From the NCBI GenBank assembly GCA_050951405.1, contig JBMNIZ010000014.1, forward strand, positions 124,001 through 188,000: a DNA stretch of 64,000 bases, written 5' to 3'. The position numbers and the translations under genes were made by a program. Positions 8,889 through 17,025 of the stretch are shown piece after piece (position 1 is the stretch's first letter; every line of letters starts with the position of its first letter). The notes beneath the pieces were generated by a model that was not told where the DNA came from, did not search any database, and saw nothing but the letters and a program-made list of their open reading frames with translations. This DNA comes from JBMNIZ01 sp050951405 (GTDB taxonomy: Bacteria > Bacillota > DULZ01).

Positions 8889-9351
8889 GTTCAGTGCTAA
8901 GGTTAATGGAAAGACAATCAAATTACAGGTACCGCCAAATATACGGTTAATAGATTTGTTACGTGATTATTTGGGTCTAACCGGTACCAAGGAAGCCTGT
9001 GGAGAAGGAGAATGTGGTGCCTGCACTGTTTTGGTTGATGGGGAACCGGTGAATTCCTGTTTGATGTTTGCTTTGCAGGCTCGAGGGAAAGAAATCTTAA
9101 CCATTGAGGGGTTGGGTACTTTTGGACAGCTTCATCCCTTGCAAACGGCTTTTTTGGAACATGGAGCGGTACAATGCGGCTTCTGTACACCTGGAATGTT
9201 ATTAAGTGCTAAAGCACTCCTTGACAAAAACCCCAATCCAACCAGAAACGAGATCAAAACTGCTATTTCTGGGAATTTATGCCGTTGTACCGGTTATACT
9301 AAAATTGTAGAAGCTATTGAAAGTGTAGTAAGGGGGGGTAAGACAGAATGA
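8875..9351 (+). CDS. Molybdenum hydroxylase [2Fe-2S] subunit (NdhS/CoxS-like)
   Basis: 158 residues with the two classic [2Fe-2S] sites: plant-ferredoxin type C42, C47, C50 and C62 (CGEGECGACTV then SC), and the C-terminal four-helix site C101, C104, C136 and C138 (CGFCTPGML and CRCTGY). It relays electrons between the molybdopterin and FAD subunits. Length and spacing are standard. It overlaps both neighbours by a few bases, which supports equal-ratio translation of the complex. Confidence 0.95.
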   Translation: MGTIEFSAKVNGKTIKLQVPPNIRLIDLLRDYLGLTGTKEACGEGECGACTVLVDGEPVNSCLMFALQARGKEILTIEGLGTFGQLHPLQTAFLEHGAVQCGFCTPGMLLSAKALLDKNPNPTRNEIKTAISGNLCRCTGYTKIVEAIESVVRGGKTE

Positions 9352-10613
9352 GCACTATTGCTGTCGGGCATTCTGTTCCCCGGGTAGAGGGTGTCGGCAA
9401 GGTAACAGGGCAGGTTAAGTTTCCGGCTGATTATTATGTTCCCGGGATGCTTTATGGAAAGACTTTACGCAGCGCCATACCGTCTGGATACGTTAAGAAC
9501 ATTGACATATCCAAAGCAGAAGCTTTGCCGGGAGTATGGAAAGTTGTTACTGCTAAGGATGTTTTGGGACACAATGGTCATGGGGTTCTTTTCCCTAGGA
9601 CCCCGATTCTGGTATCATCTCGAATTCGATCAGTTAACGATGCCATTGCTCTGGTAGTAGCGGAGAGCGAAACTGTGGCTGAAGAGGCATTGGGGCTTAT
9701 CCAAGTAGAATATGAGGAACTGCCGGGAGTGTTTGACCCTAGAGAAGCCATGAAAGACAGTGCACCAAAGGTCTGGGAAGAAGGAAATATTCTTTATCAT
9801 TTACCTATTCGCAAGGGCAATGTGGACCATGGTTTTGCAGAAGCCGATGTTATTGTGGAAAATAGCTATTCTACTCAGATGGTGGATCATGCTTTCCTGC
9901 AGCCAGAGGCGGCCTTTTGCACCCTTGATGAAAGGGGCAATTTGGTCGTCAGGGTGGCTACCCAATATGTTCAGTGGGATAGGGTAGAAATTGCCCGGGC
10001 ACTAGGGCTCAATCTTAATCAGGTCAGAGTTGTTTGCACTGCCATAGGCGGAGCATTTGGGGCAAGGGAGGATATGACTATCCAGATCCACTGTGCCTTA
10101 TTGACCTGGTTGACCAAAAGACCGGTGAAGATGGTTTACGACCGCCGCGAATCTTTTCATGCTCATTCCAAAAGGCATCCTATGTATATGGAATATAAGA
10201 CGGGGGCAAAAAAGAACGGGAGACTTACAGCTGTAGAAGCAACAATAATTGGAGATAGCGGGGCATATGCCTCCTGGTCTCCGAATGTTTTACGAAAAGC
10301 TGCCATTCATGCCACTGGCCCTTATGAAGTGCCTCATGTGAAGATAGATGCATTTGCCGTCTATACCAATAACCCCTTTACCGGTGCCATGCGGGGGTTT
10401 GGAGCTGCCCAGCCACCAGTAGCTCATGAAGCCCAAATGGATTTACTTGCAGAAAAGCTGAATCTGCATCCTTTTACCATAAGATGGCGTAATCTCTTCC
10501 AGGTAGGATCCATCACTGCAACTGGCCAGGTTCTTGGAAGCAGCGTAGGCCTTAAAGAGTGTCTAGTTGCTGCTGCCGGTGCCTATGGGTGGAAAGCGCG
10601 GGAACTGTTATAG
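9348..10613 (+). CDS. Molybdopterin-binding subunit, N-terminal half (NdhL-like)
   Basis: 421 residues that cover the Ald_Xan_dh_C domain (about 15-125) and the first part of the molybdopterin domain (about 130-420), with GGAFGAREDM at residue 234 and RGFGAAQPPVAHEAQMD. It starts at an ATG that overlaps the FeS gene by 4 bp. A usual XdhA-type subunit is about 750 residues; here the protein stops at TAG 10611-10613 after AYGWKARELL, and the rest is encoded by the next gene with its own start. Nicotinate dehydrogenase of Eubacterium barkeri is split in the same way (NdhL and NdhM). So I read this as a real two-polypeptide subunit, not a broken gene. Confidence 0.87.
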   Translation: MSTIAVGHSVPRVEGVGKVTGQVKFPADYYVPGMLYGKTLRSAIPSGYVKNIDISKAEALPGVWKVVTAKDVLGHNGHGVLFPRTPILVSSRIRSVNDAIALVVAESETVAEEALGLIQVEYEELPGVFDPREAMKDSAPKVWEEGNILYHLPIRKGNVDHGFAEADVIVENSYSTQMVDHAFLQPEAAFCTLDERGNLVVRVATQYVQWDRVEIARALGLNLNQVRVVCTAIGGAFGAREDMTIQIHCALLTWLTKRPVKMVYDRRESFHAHSKRHPMYMEYKTGAKKNGRLTAVEATIIGDSGAYASWSPNVLRKAAIHATGPYEVPHVKIDAFAVYTNNPFTGAMRGFGAAQPPVAHEAQMDLLAEKLNLHPFTIRWRNLFQVGSITATGQVLGSSVGLKECLVAAAGAYGWKARELL

Positions 10614-10633
10614 TTGCTGAAGGAGGCTTGTTC

Positions 10634-11620
10634 ATGAAAAAGAAAGGTATTGGTATTGGGTGTATTTTTTATGGAACGGGTTATGGTAACGGGTTTCCCG
10701 ATGTATCCACAGTTATTGTGGAGATTCTTGAAGATGCCAGTGTTCTTGTATTGACCGGGGCAGCCGATTGTGGTCAAGGATCTACCACGGTTCTGGCCCA
10801 AATCGCTGCGGAGGAAGTAGGCGTTCCTTTGGATAAGATAGTAGTTCATTGGGCCGATACGGGAGGCACTCCCGATTCCGGCACCACGGCAGCTACCCGC
10901 CATACTTATGCTACAGGTAATGCAGTACGACTGGCTGCCCAACAAGCCAGGAATGTTCTCTTGCAATGGGCAAGAAGGGAGCTTGAAGTTAATGCAATAG
11001 AAGGCTTATCTATTTGTGACGGTCATTTGCTGGTAAAGAATTACCCTGAACGCCAAATTCCTTTAGAGGAAATCTGCCAAAAAGCAAAATTAGCAGGAGA
11101 GGTTCTGATCGGCAAGGGTACTTTTACCACTCATACTACCCGGGTCAGCCTGGAAGACGGACAGGGAGCACCTTACTGGCCGTATACTTTTGGTGTGCAA
11201 ATTGCCGAAGTGGAAGTGGATTTGGAAACAGGCAAGGTAGACATCCTGAGAATAGTGGCAGCCCATGATGTGGGAAGGGCCATTAACCCGGTCAGTGTCG
11301 AAGGGCAGATTGAAGGAGGTATAGCCCAGGGAGTTGGTTGGAGTTTATATGAGGCAGTGGAGCTTCAGGATGGAAGAATTAAGAACCCCTCCTTCAGTAC
11401 TTATCTGATGCCTACGGTCCTTGATCTGCCGGAAATGGAGTTAATTATTGTAGAGGACTATGAACCTTCCGGTCCATATGGGGCCAAGGGGATCGGGGAA
11501 CCGGCGTTGTTACCTACTGCGCCTGCGATCCTGAATGCTATCTACAATGCTACGGGAGTAAGGATTAATGATTTGCCAGCTACTCCGGAAAAAGTTTTGG
11601 CCGCCTTAAAGAAAAAATGA
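10634..11620 (+). CDS. Molybdopterin-binding subunit, C-terminal half (NdhM-like)
   Basis: 328 residues from ATG 10634, with a perfect AGGAGG at 10621-10626 seven bases before it. The open frame extends upstream to 10559, but that part has no family likeness. The sequence continues the molybdopterin domain: GAADCGQGSTTVLAQIAAEE, TPDSGTTAATRHTY and the C-terminal GPYGAKGIGE with the expected catalytic glutamate E289. The upstream partner ends 20 bp before this start, in another frame. The two together would make one molybdopterin subunit of about 750 residues. A terminator closes the operon. Confidence 0.87.
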   Translation: MKKKGIGIGCIFYGTGYGNGFPDVSTVIVEILEDASVLVLTGAADCGQGSTTVLAQIAAEEVGVPLDKIVVHWADTGGTPDSGTTAATRHTYATGNAVRLAAQQARNVLLQWARRELEVNAIEGLSICDGHLLVKNYPERQIPLEEICQKAKLAGEVLIGKGTFTTHTTRVSLEDGQGAPYWPYTFGVQIAEVEVDLETGKVDILRIVAAHDVGRAINPVSVEGQIEGGIAQGVGWSLYEAVELQDGRIKNPSFSTYLMPTVLDLPEMELIIVEDYEPSGPYGAKGIGEPALLPTAPAILNAIYNATGVRINDLPATPEKVLAALKKK

Positions 11621-11640
11621 AAAGGCCACAGACATAAAAA

Positions 11641-11685
11641 GCGCACCCTCTTATAAGGTATTGCCAGTCAGGGTGCGGTTTTTTT
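11641..11685 (+). terminator. Intrinsic terminator after the split hydroxylase operon
   Basis: CGCACCCT at 11642-11649 pairs with AGGGTGCG at 11670-11677, followed by a seven-T run at 11679-11685. Confidence 0.85.
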
Positions 11686-11704
11686 ATAGGATTATGACAT
11701 AGGG
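11679..11704 (+). repeat. 26-bp direct repeat, copy 2
   Basis: Identical to 6170-6195, and again placed from the T-run of a terminator into the leader of the next unit. The rest of 11705-11931 has no gene; a seven-codon frame at 11863-11886 behind GGTGGGGGG may be a leader peptide but is unproven. Confidence 0.9.
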
Positions 11705-11931
11705 TCGGATTGGGTTAATATCGAATTTTATAACTAGCAACTAATATTTAAAGTAATGACGTGAGATGCTGGGGATATGAGAAGTTTGAATCAGGGCCAG
11801 GGATTGTCAAATTTTATATGCTTTTTATCCTTTTATATGGAATACGGCAGGTGGGGGGAGTGATGAGAAGAATACAAGACTGGTAAGAAATGCTGAAGAG
11901 TAAAATCATTAATCAAACGAGGTGTTATTCC

Positions 11932-13089
11932 ATGCAAAAGGCAGTCTTCTCTTTAAAACCGAAAATCATCTTTGGACCGGGTAGCATTAATGATATTGGA
12001 GACGAGATCCGCAGTGTTGAGCCCAACCCCAAGGTCTTTGTCTGTACCGATGCAGGTATTGCCAAATCGGGGATTTCTAGTCAGGTTACTGCTGTCCTGG
12101 ATGATCAGGGCATCCAATATGCTTTGTTCAGCGATGTAGTACCTAACCCTAAAATGGAAACTGTTGATCAGGCCCTGGCCGCCATGAAAAAGTTCGGAGG
12201 CAATGTGATAGTGGCCATTGGCGGTGGAAGTCCCATGGATACGGCGAAAGCTGTGGCCGGTTTATATACCAACGGCGGCAAGATCAGTGATTACGAAGGC
12301 TTCGAGTTAATGAAAAAGCCGGCAATACCTATTATCGCTATTCCTACCACTTACGGCACCGGAAGCGAAGTGGGAAACTGTGCTGTGATTACCAATGAAG
12401 AGAAAAATTATAAAATGATGATTATAAGTGACTGCCTGAGTCCCAAGGTGGCCATTGTAGATCCGGATTTACTGGTAGCTCTGCCGCCGAAAATTGCCGC
12501 TTCTACAGCCATAGATGCCTTAACCCATGCCATTGAGTCCTACACCTGCTTGCGAGCTAATCCTGTAACCGATGCTCTCAATATTCATGCCATAAAATTA
12601 ATTGCCCAGAATGGACCTCAGGCTATCATGAGCAATTGTAATCTTGAAGCTACTGCCAATATGGCCATCGCTTCCACCTTGGCCGGAGCAGCTATGGGAA
12701 ATACAGGTTTGGGACTGGTCCATGCCATAGCCCATGCTCTGGGTGGTGTGGCCGATATGCCCCATGGGATAGCAAATTCAATTTTGTTGCCATACGTGAT
12801 GAGATTCAATCTTCCTGCGGTGCCGAAGAAATATCAGAATGTGGGAATAGCTATGGGGGCAGATGTGGGCAAACTCTGTCCTTTAGAGGCAGCTAGAATA
12901 ACTTGTACAAAAGTTATACCCGAGTTTTGTCAGTTGGTCGGAGTGCCCAGCAAGCTAAGAGAAGTGGGTCTGGATAAAAAGCTATTTGATATGATTGCCA
13001 ATTATGCTATGAAAGACGGTAATTTTCCGCCCAATCCCCGGGTAGCAAGCAAGGAGGATATCCTGGCCATTCTAGAAGAGGCGTATTAA
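11932..13089 (+). CDS. Iron-containing alcohol dehydrogenase
   Basis: 385 residues from ATG 11932 (GAGGTG upstream); an in-frame ATG at 11890 gives a 14-residue extension not typical of the family. The N-terminal NAD(P)-binding half shows IAIGGGSPMDTAKA and PTTYGTGSEVGNCAV. The metal-binding half shows DALTHAIESY, LVHAIAHALGG and PHGIANSILLPYVM, with the histidines expected to hold Fe2+. Such enzymes interconvert alcohols and aldehydes. The next gene is an aldehyde:ferredoxin oxidoreductase, so the pair could link an alcohol or aldehyde from the pathway to NADH and ferredoxin. The substrate is not clear. Confidence 0.92.
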   Translation: MQKAVFSLKPKIIFGPGSINDIGDEIRSVEPNPKVFVCTDAGIAKSGISSQVTAVLDDQGIQYALFSDVVPNPKMETVDQALAAMKKFGGNVIVAIGGGSPMDTAKAVAGLYTNGGKISDYEGFELMKKPAIPIIAIPTTYGTGSEVGNCAVITNEEKNYKMMIISDCLSPKVAIVDPDLLVALPPKIAASTAIDALTHAIESYTCLRANPVTDALNIHAIKLIAQNGPQAIMSNCNLEATANMAIASTLAGAAMGNTGLGLVHAIAHALGGVADMPHGIANSILLPYVMRFNLPAVPKKYQNVGIAMGADVGKLCPLEAARITCTKVIPEFCQLVGVPSKLREVGLDKKLFDMIANYAMKDGNFPPNPRVASKEDILAILEEAY

Positions 13090-13166
13090 GGAGTTAATGA
13101 TCATACTTATTGCAAGAAAAAACAGGATTGCCAGCCTTTGACCTTTCTAGAAAGGGTGGACAAGAG

Positions 13167-15068
13167 ATGCCAATGGGTTATTGCGGGAAAATATTGCATG
13201 TAAATTTATCCACCAGGGAATTTAAGACAGAGGAACCTGACGACAAATTTTATCGCTTTTATCTTGGTGGCAGTTGCATGGGTTCCTATTACGTTTCCAG
13301 GCTAATGAAGCCGGGTGTTGATGCCTTTGATCCGGAAAATGTGTTGGTATTCGCCACCTCCCCGGTTATCGGTGCTTCTATTAGCGGTGCGTCTCGGTTT
13401 AATGTGACAGCAAAATCACCTCTTACTGGCGGGTTGGGAGACAGTCAGGCGGGAGGGTACTGGGGCCCGGAGTTGAAAATGGCCGGCTTTGATGCCCTAG
13501 TGATTACCGGCAGAGCATCAAAACCCGTATATCTTTATATTAATAATGGCGAATACCGTCTGCTAGACGGCTCTCATCTTTGGGGAAAAACCACTGGGGA
13601 TGCCTGGCAAATGATCAGGGATGAATTGGCCGATGACAAGGTTCGGATCGTTTTGATCGGACCGGCTGGGGAGAATCTGGTGCGTTTTGCATGTATTACC
13701 AATGAACTGAAGCATTTTGCCGGTCGTAACGGTATGGGTGCAGTGATGGGCTCAAAGAATCTCAAGGCCATCGCTGTACGGGGTACTAGAAAACTGGACT
13801 TTTATGATCCGAAAAAAATAAAGGAACTGGCTAAATATGGCGTCAAGCAGGTAAAAGAGAACCCGATGGTGGCAGGTTTGCAGGAATTTGGAACAGCGGG
13901 AGGGGTATTGTTTAACCACATGAGCGGTGCCTTGCCCACTCGCAATTGGCAGACAGGAGTTTTTAAACAGGCAGCCGATATATCGGCGGAGAAAATGAAT
14001 GAAACATTGCTGATCAACAATGGAACATGCCGTGGTTGCGCCGTGCGATGTAAACGTGTTGTTGCAGCGGAAAAACCCTATAAGATTGATTCCATATACG
14101 GTGGTCCCGAGTACGAATCTGTTGCTGCCCTAGGCTCTCTTTTGGAAGTGGGAGATTTGTTAGGTGTTTGTAAAGCCAATGAATTATGTAATAAATATGG
14201 ACTAGATACCATTTCCACCGGGGGCACCATTGCTTTTGCCATGGAGTGCTTTGAAAACGGCATTATTACTCCTCAAGATACAAATGGGATTGAACTCAGT
14301 TTTGGCAATGTGGATGCTTTGTTGAAGATGATTGAGATGATCAGTTTCCGCAAAGGCATTGGTGATCTTTTAGCAGAGGGCAGTGGTCGCGCCGCAAAAA
14401 AGCTTTGCCCTGATGCTGAAAAGTATGCTATTCAGACCAAAAATCAAGAGTTTCCCATGCACATGCCTAGAGCCAAAGCGTCTCTGGCCTTGGCTTACGC
14501 TTGCGTTCCCTTTGGCGCCGATCATGAGTCGTCTGCGCACGACCCAGGCCTTGCGACAGATCCCTTGGGAGAAAATATCAGGGGACTCGGATTGTCAGAA
14601 ACGACAGATATGCATGTCCTCAATTTTGAGAAGGTAAAATTCTGGACCTACTCTCAAAGAATATATAGCTTGCTCGATTCATTGGATCTCTGTCATTTTT
14701 GCTTTGGTTACTATCCGCCTGTCTTTGAAATAAATCATATCTGTGAGTTGTTGAATGCGGCCACCGGCTGGCAGACTAATATGTGGGAATTAATGCTGGT
14801 AGGTGAAAGACGGATCAATTTAATGCGAGCTTTCAACTATAGAGAAGGCTTTAGTGAGAAAGACGATGTTCTGCCGGAAAGGCTTTTTGAACCCCTACCA
14901 GAGGGACCCACTGCCGGTCAAAAAATCAATCGAGACGATTTTTTCCGGGCAAGAGAAGATTATTATCGGATGGCCGGCTGGGATCCGAAAACTGGTAAAC
15001 CGACTAGTATCAAATTGAAGGAACTTGGTTTGCATTGGATTGAAGAAATGTCAGACAGCGGTGATTAG
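13167..15068 (+). CDS. Aldehyde:ferredoxin oxidoreductase family protein (tungsten/molybdenum)
   Basis: 633 residues from ATG 13167 (AAGGGTGG seven bases upstream); the family start MGYCGKILHVNLSTREF begins two residues later. Longer in-frame starts back to TTG 13110 are unlikely. The AOR N-terminal domain binds the pterin cofactor (SPVIGASISGASRFNVTAKSP; GRNGMGAVMGSKNLKAIAV). The [4Fe-4S] cysteines are C-x2-C-x3-C near residue 287 (TCRGCAVRC) plus a later cysteine near 508 (DLCHFC). Members oxidise aldehydes to acids with ferredoxin. No RBS-coupled ferredoxin gene is next to it. Confidence 0.93.
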   Translation: MPMGYCGKILHVNLSTREFKTEEPDDKFYRFYLGGSCMGSYYVSRLMKPGVDAFDPENVLVFATSPVIGASISGASRFNVTAKSPLTGGLGDSQAGGYWGPELKMAGFDALVITGRASKPVYLYINNGEYRLLDGSHLWGKTTGDAWQMIRDELADDKVRIVLIGPAGENLVRFACITNELKHFAGRNGMGAVMGSKNLKAIAVRGTRKLDFYDPKKIKELAKYGVKQVKENPMVAGLQEFGTAGGVLFNHMSGALPTRNWQTGVFKQAADISAEKMNETLLINNGTCRGCAVRCKRVVAAEKPYKIDSIYGGPEYESVAALGSLLEVGDLLGVCKANELCNKYGLDTISTGGTIAFAMECFENGIITPQDTNGIELSFGNVDALLKMIEMISFRKGIGDLLAEGSGRAAKKLCPDAEKYAIQTKNQEFPMHMPRAKASLALAYACVPFGADHESSAHDPGLATDPLGENIRGLGLSETTDMHVLNFEKVKFWTYSQRIYSLLDSLDLCHFCFGYYPPVFEINHICELLNAATGWQTNMWELMLVGERRINLMRAFNYREGFSEKDDVLPERLFEPLPEGPTAGQKINRDDFFRAREDYYRMAGWDPKTGKPTSIKLKELGLHWIEEMSDSGD

Positions 15069-15166
15069 TAAGATATGGGACTGGTTTGAGTGATGGATTA
15101 GCAAGCGGTTGTAAATTATTACCAGGGAGCCATGGAAATAATTTGTCAAAAGGGGGAAATCCTTGA

Positions 15167-16532
15167 ATGGCCGCAAATCCGGAGGTGGTAGAGGATACCA
15201 GTACAATTGTTACGTATCGTTTGCATGATAAGCCGCCCTTACCTGTAACAGCATTGCTAGGGTTACAGCATACTCTGGCTATGTTTGTGGGGAATATTAC
15301 TCCTCCAATTATCGTTGCTGCTGCTTTAGGCTTTGATGTGATGACCACGGCTTTTATAATATCTATGACTTTATTCACTGCAGGTCTATCTACCTGGATC
15401 CAGGCGAAGAAAATCGGACCTATCGGGTCGGGAATGTGTGTGGTTCAGGGGACCAGCTTTCTCTTTATTCCACCCACTTGCCATTCAGGCTGGGCAAATA
15501 GGGGGCTGGCCTTTAGTACTGGGGATGGCCTTAGCGACTTCTCCAGTTGAAATGATTCTTTCCAGATTTATGGACCAAGCCAGGAAAATATTTGCCCCTG
15601 TAGTTATCGGTTCATTTTTGACCTGTTCCGGTCTAATCTTAATGGGTGCAGGTATGGCCAGCCTTTGCGGGGGTCAGGGTGTCGAGGATTTTGGACATCC
15701 CAGATACATTGCCTTAGGATTATTTGTTCTCGCTTTAATAGTTCTGTTTAACCGGTTTGGCAAAGGATTGGTACAAACTGCCTCTATTGCTATTGCAATC
15801 GCGGCCGGTTACCTGGTCAGCATTCCCATGGGGCTGGTGGATTTCAGTGCAATATCTGAAGCGGGTTGGTTTATGGCTCCCATTCCCTTCAAGTTTGGCT
15901 TGAGTTTCACATGGACCTTGCTTATTCCCTGGATAATAGCGTATATATTGAGCGGGCTGGAGTGTATTGGCGACTTGACTGGTGTGGCCCAGTCTTCTGG
16001 GGAACCTATTACCGGGGATATTCACAAGAAAAGGCTTGAGGGAGGCATGATGGGTGATGCCGTAGGTTCAGCAATTGCAGCGATTTTTGGTACTTTACCT
16101 AATATCACCTTTACTCAAAATATTGGTGTGATCCAATTGACCAAAGTTGGAGCAAGAGTAGTTGGCTATTCCTGTGGTATTATTCTGATGATTTTAGGTC
16201 TCCTGCCAAAAATCGGAGCCCTGATCAGTATTATGCCCCAGCCGGTGTTAGGCGGTGCTACTATTCCCATGTTTGGGTTGGTTGCAGTTGCCGGTATTCG
16301 TATCGTTCTCAGTAGCGGCTTTACGGAAAGAAATGCTTTTATTTTTGCTATATCTGTAGCGATGGGAATGGGTGTTAATTATTATCCGGAAGCAGTATCC
16401 ATGCTACCAGAATGGTTGGAGGTGATTTTCGCCCAACCCTTGGCTACAACGGCTGTATTTGCTACAGCTTTACATCTGATCACCCCTGATCAGGCGGCTG
16501 TTCAAGCAAAAACTGCAGAAGTAGAGGCCTAG
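15167..16532 (+). pseudogene. NCS2 uracil/xanthine permease interrupted by one frameshift
   Basis: Two overlapping frames together form one 454-residue carrier. The N-terminal 103 residues (LGLQHTLAMFVGNITPPII, GSGMCVVQGTSFLFIPP) continue in the next frame with LAIQAGQIGGWPLVLGMALA, then ECIGDLTGVAQSSGEPI and FTQNIGVIQLTKVGAR, all typical of UraA/XanQ/PbuX-type symporters. Removing a single base, for example A15476 inside CCACCCACTT, restores FIPPLA. It may be a sequencing error or a recent mutation, because the rest is undamaged. Transport of xanthine, urate or uracil fits the hydroxylase gene that follows. Confidence 0.85.
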
Positions 16533-16770
16533 TAGCCAAGTACTGGCGTTATGTTTACAAAAGAGTTGGTAAAAAAGTGATTAAAGAATTATAATTTTGC
16601 TTTCAGATTTAATCCATGGACTGCCTGGTAAGTATTTTACAACTGATTTCTAAACAGATTAAAAAATTAAGATTAATTGTTATCGATATAGTTTGGAAAA
16701 ACTATCTATGTAAACTCATTTTGTAACATTTATACTAGCGCAACTTCGATCCTAAGTCGTTCATTTACTT

Positions 16771-16874
16771 CATGGCGGCGGCTATTGGAAGGCTACTTTG
16801 AGTGTTGGCCCTTTGTTTCAGGGCTGTATCAAAGGTGGCCTGTGGTATTTCGCCAGCAGCCATGGTTTTTTTTT
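16771..16874 (+). promoter_or_regulatory. Structured leader with terminator-like end before the XdhD-like gene
   Basis: In the 493-bp gap 16533-17025 I see one large nested fold. CATGGC (16771-16776) pairs with GCCATG, extended by GC pairs and G.A mismatches; inside, GGCTACTTTGA pairs with TCAAAGGTGGCC (11 pairs, one bulge); at the tip, GCCCT pairs with AGGGC. Nine T follow at 16866-16874. This looks like an RNA that ends transcription early unless refolded. I do not recognise the class; it did not match my memory of the Moco motif. Confidence 0.6.
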
Positions 16875-17025
16875 GTAAACATTCGACACAGGAAGAAGCC
16901 TCCTGGGTTGCGAAGCAATATCTTAAGAAGATGAAATCTTAAACTACCCTGGGGTCAGTAAGAAAAGGAGAAGTCCTGCTGTTAAGCTCTGGAAAAGGAA
17001 AGTGATAAAGGAGGCCGGGGAATAT

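Noticed and set aside
10559..10633. A frameshift that would join the two molybdopterin-subunit genes
   Set aside because: The region before 10634 in the second frame has no family likeness, and the second gene has its own perfect AGGAGG, so two genes fit better.
16771..16874. Moco or purine riboswitch call for the leader
   Set aside because: I could not match the conserved core letters of those classes as I remember them, so it stays unclassified.
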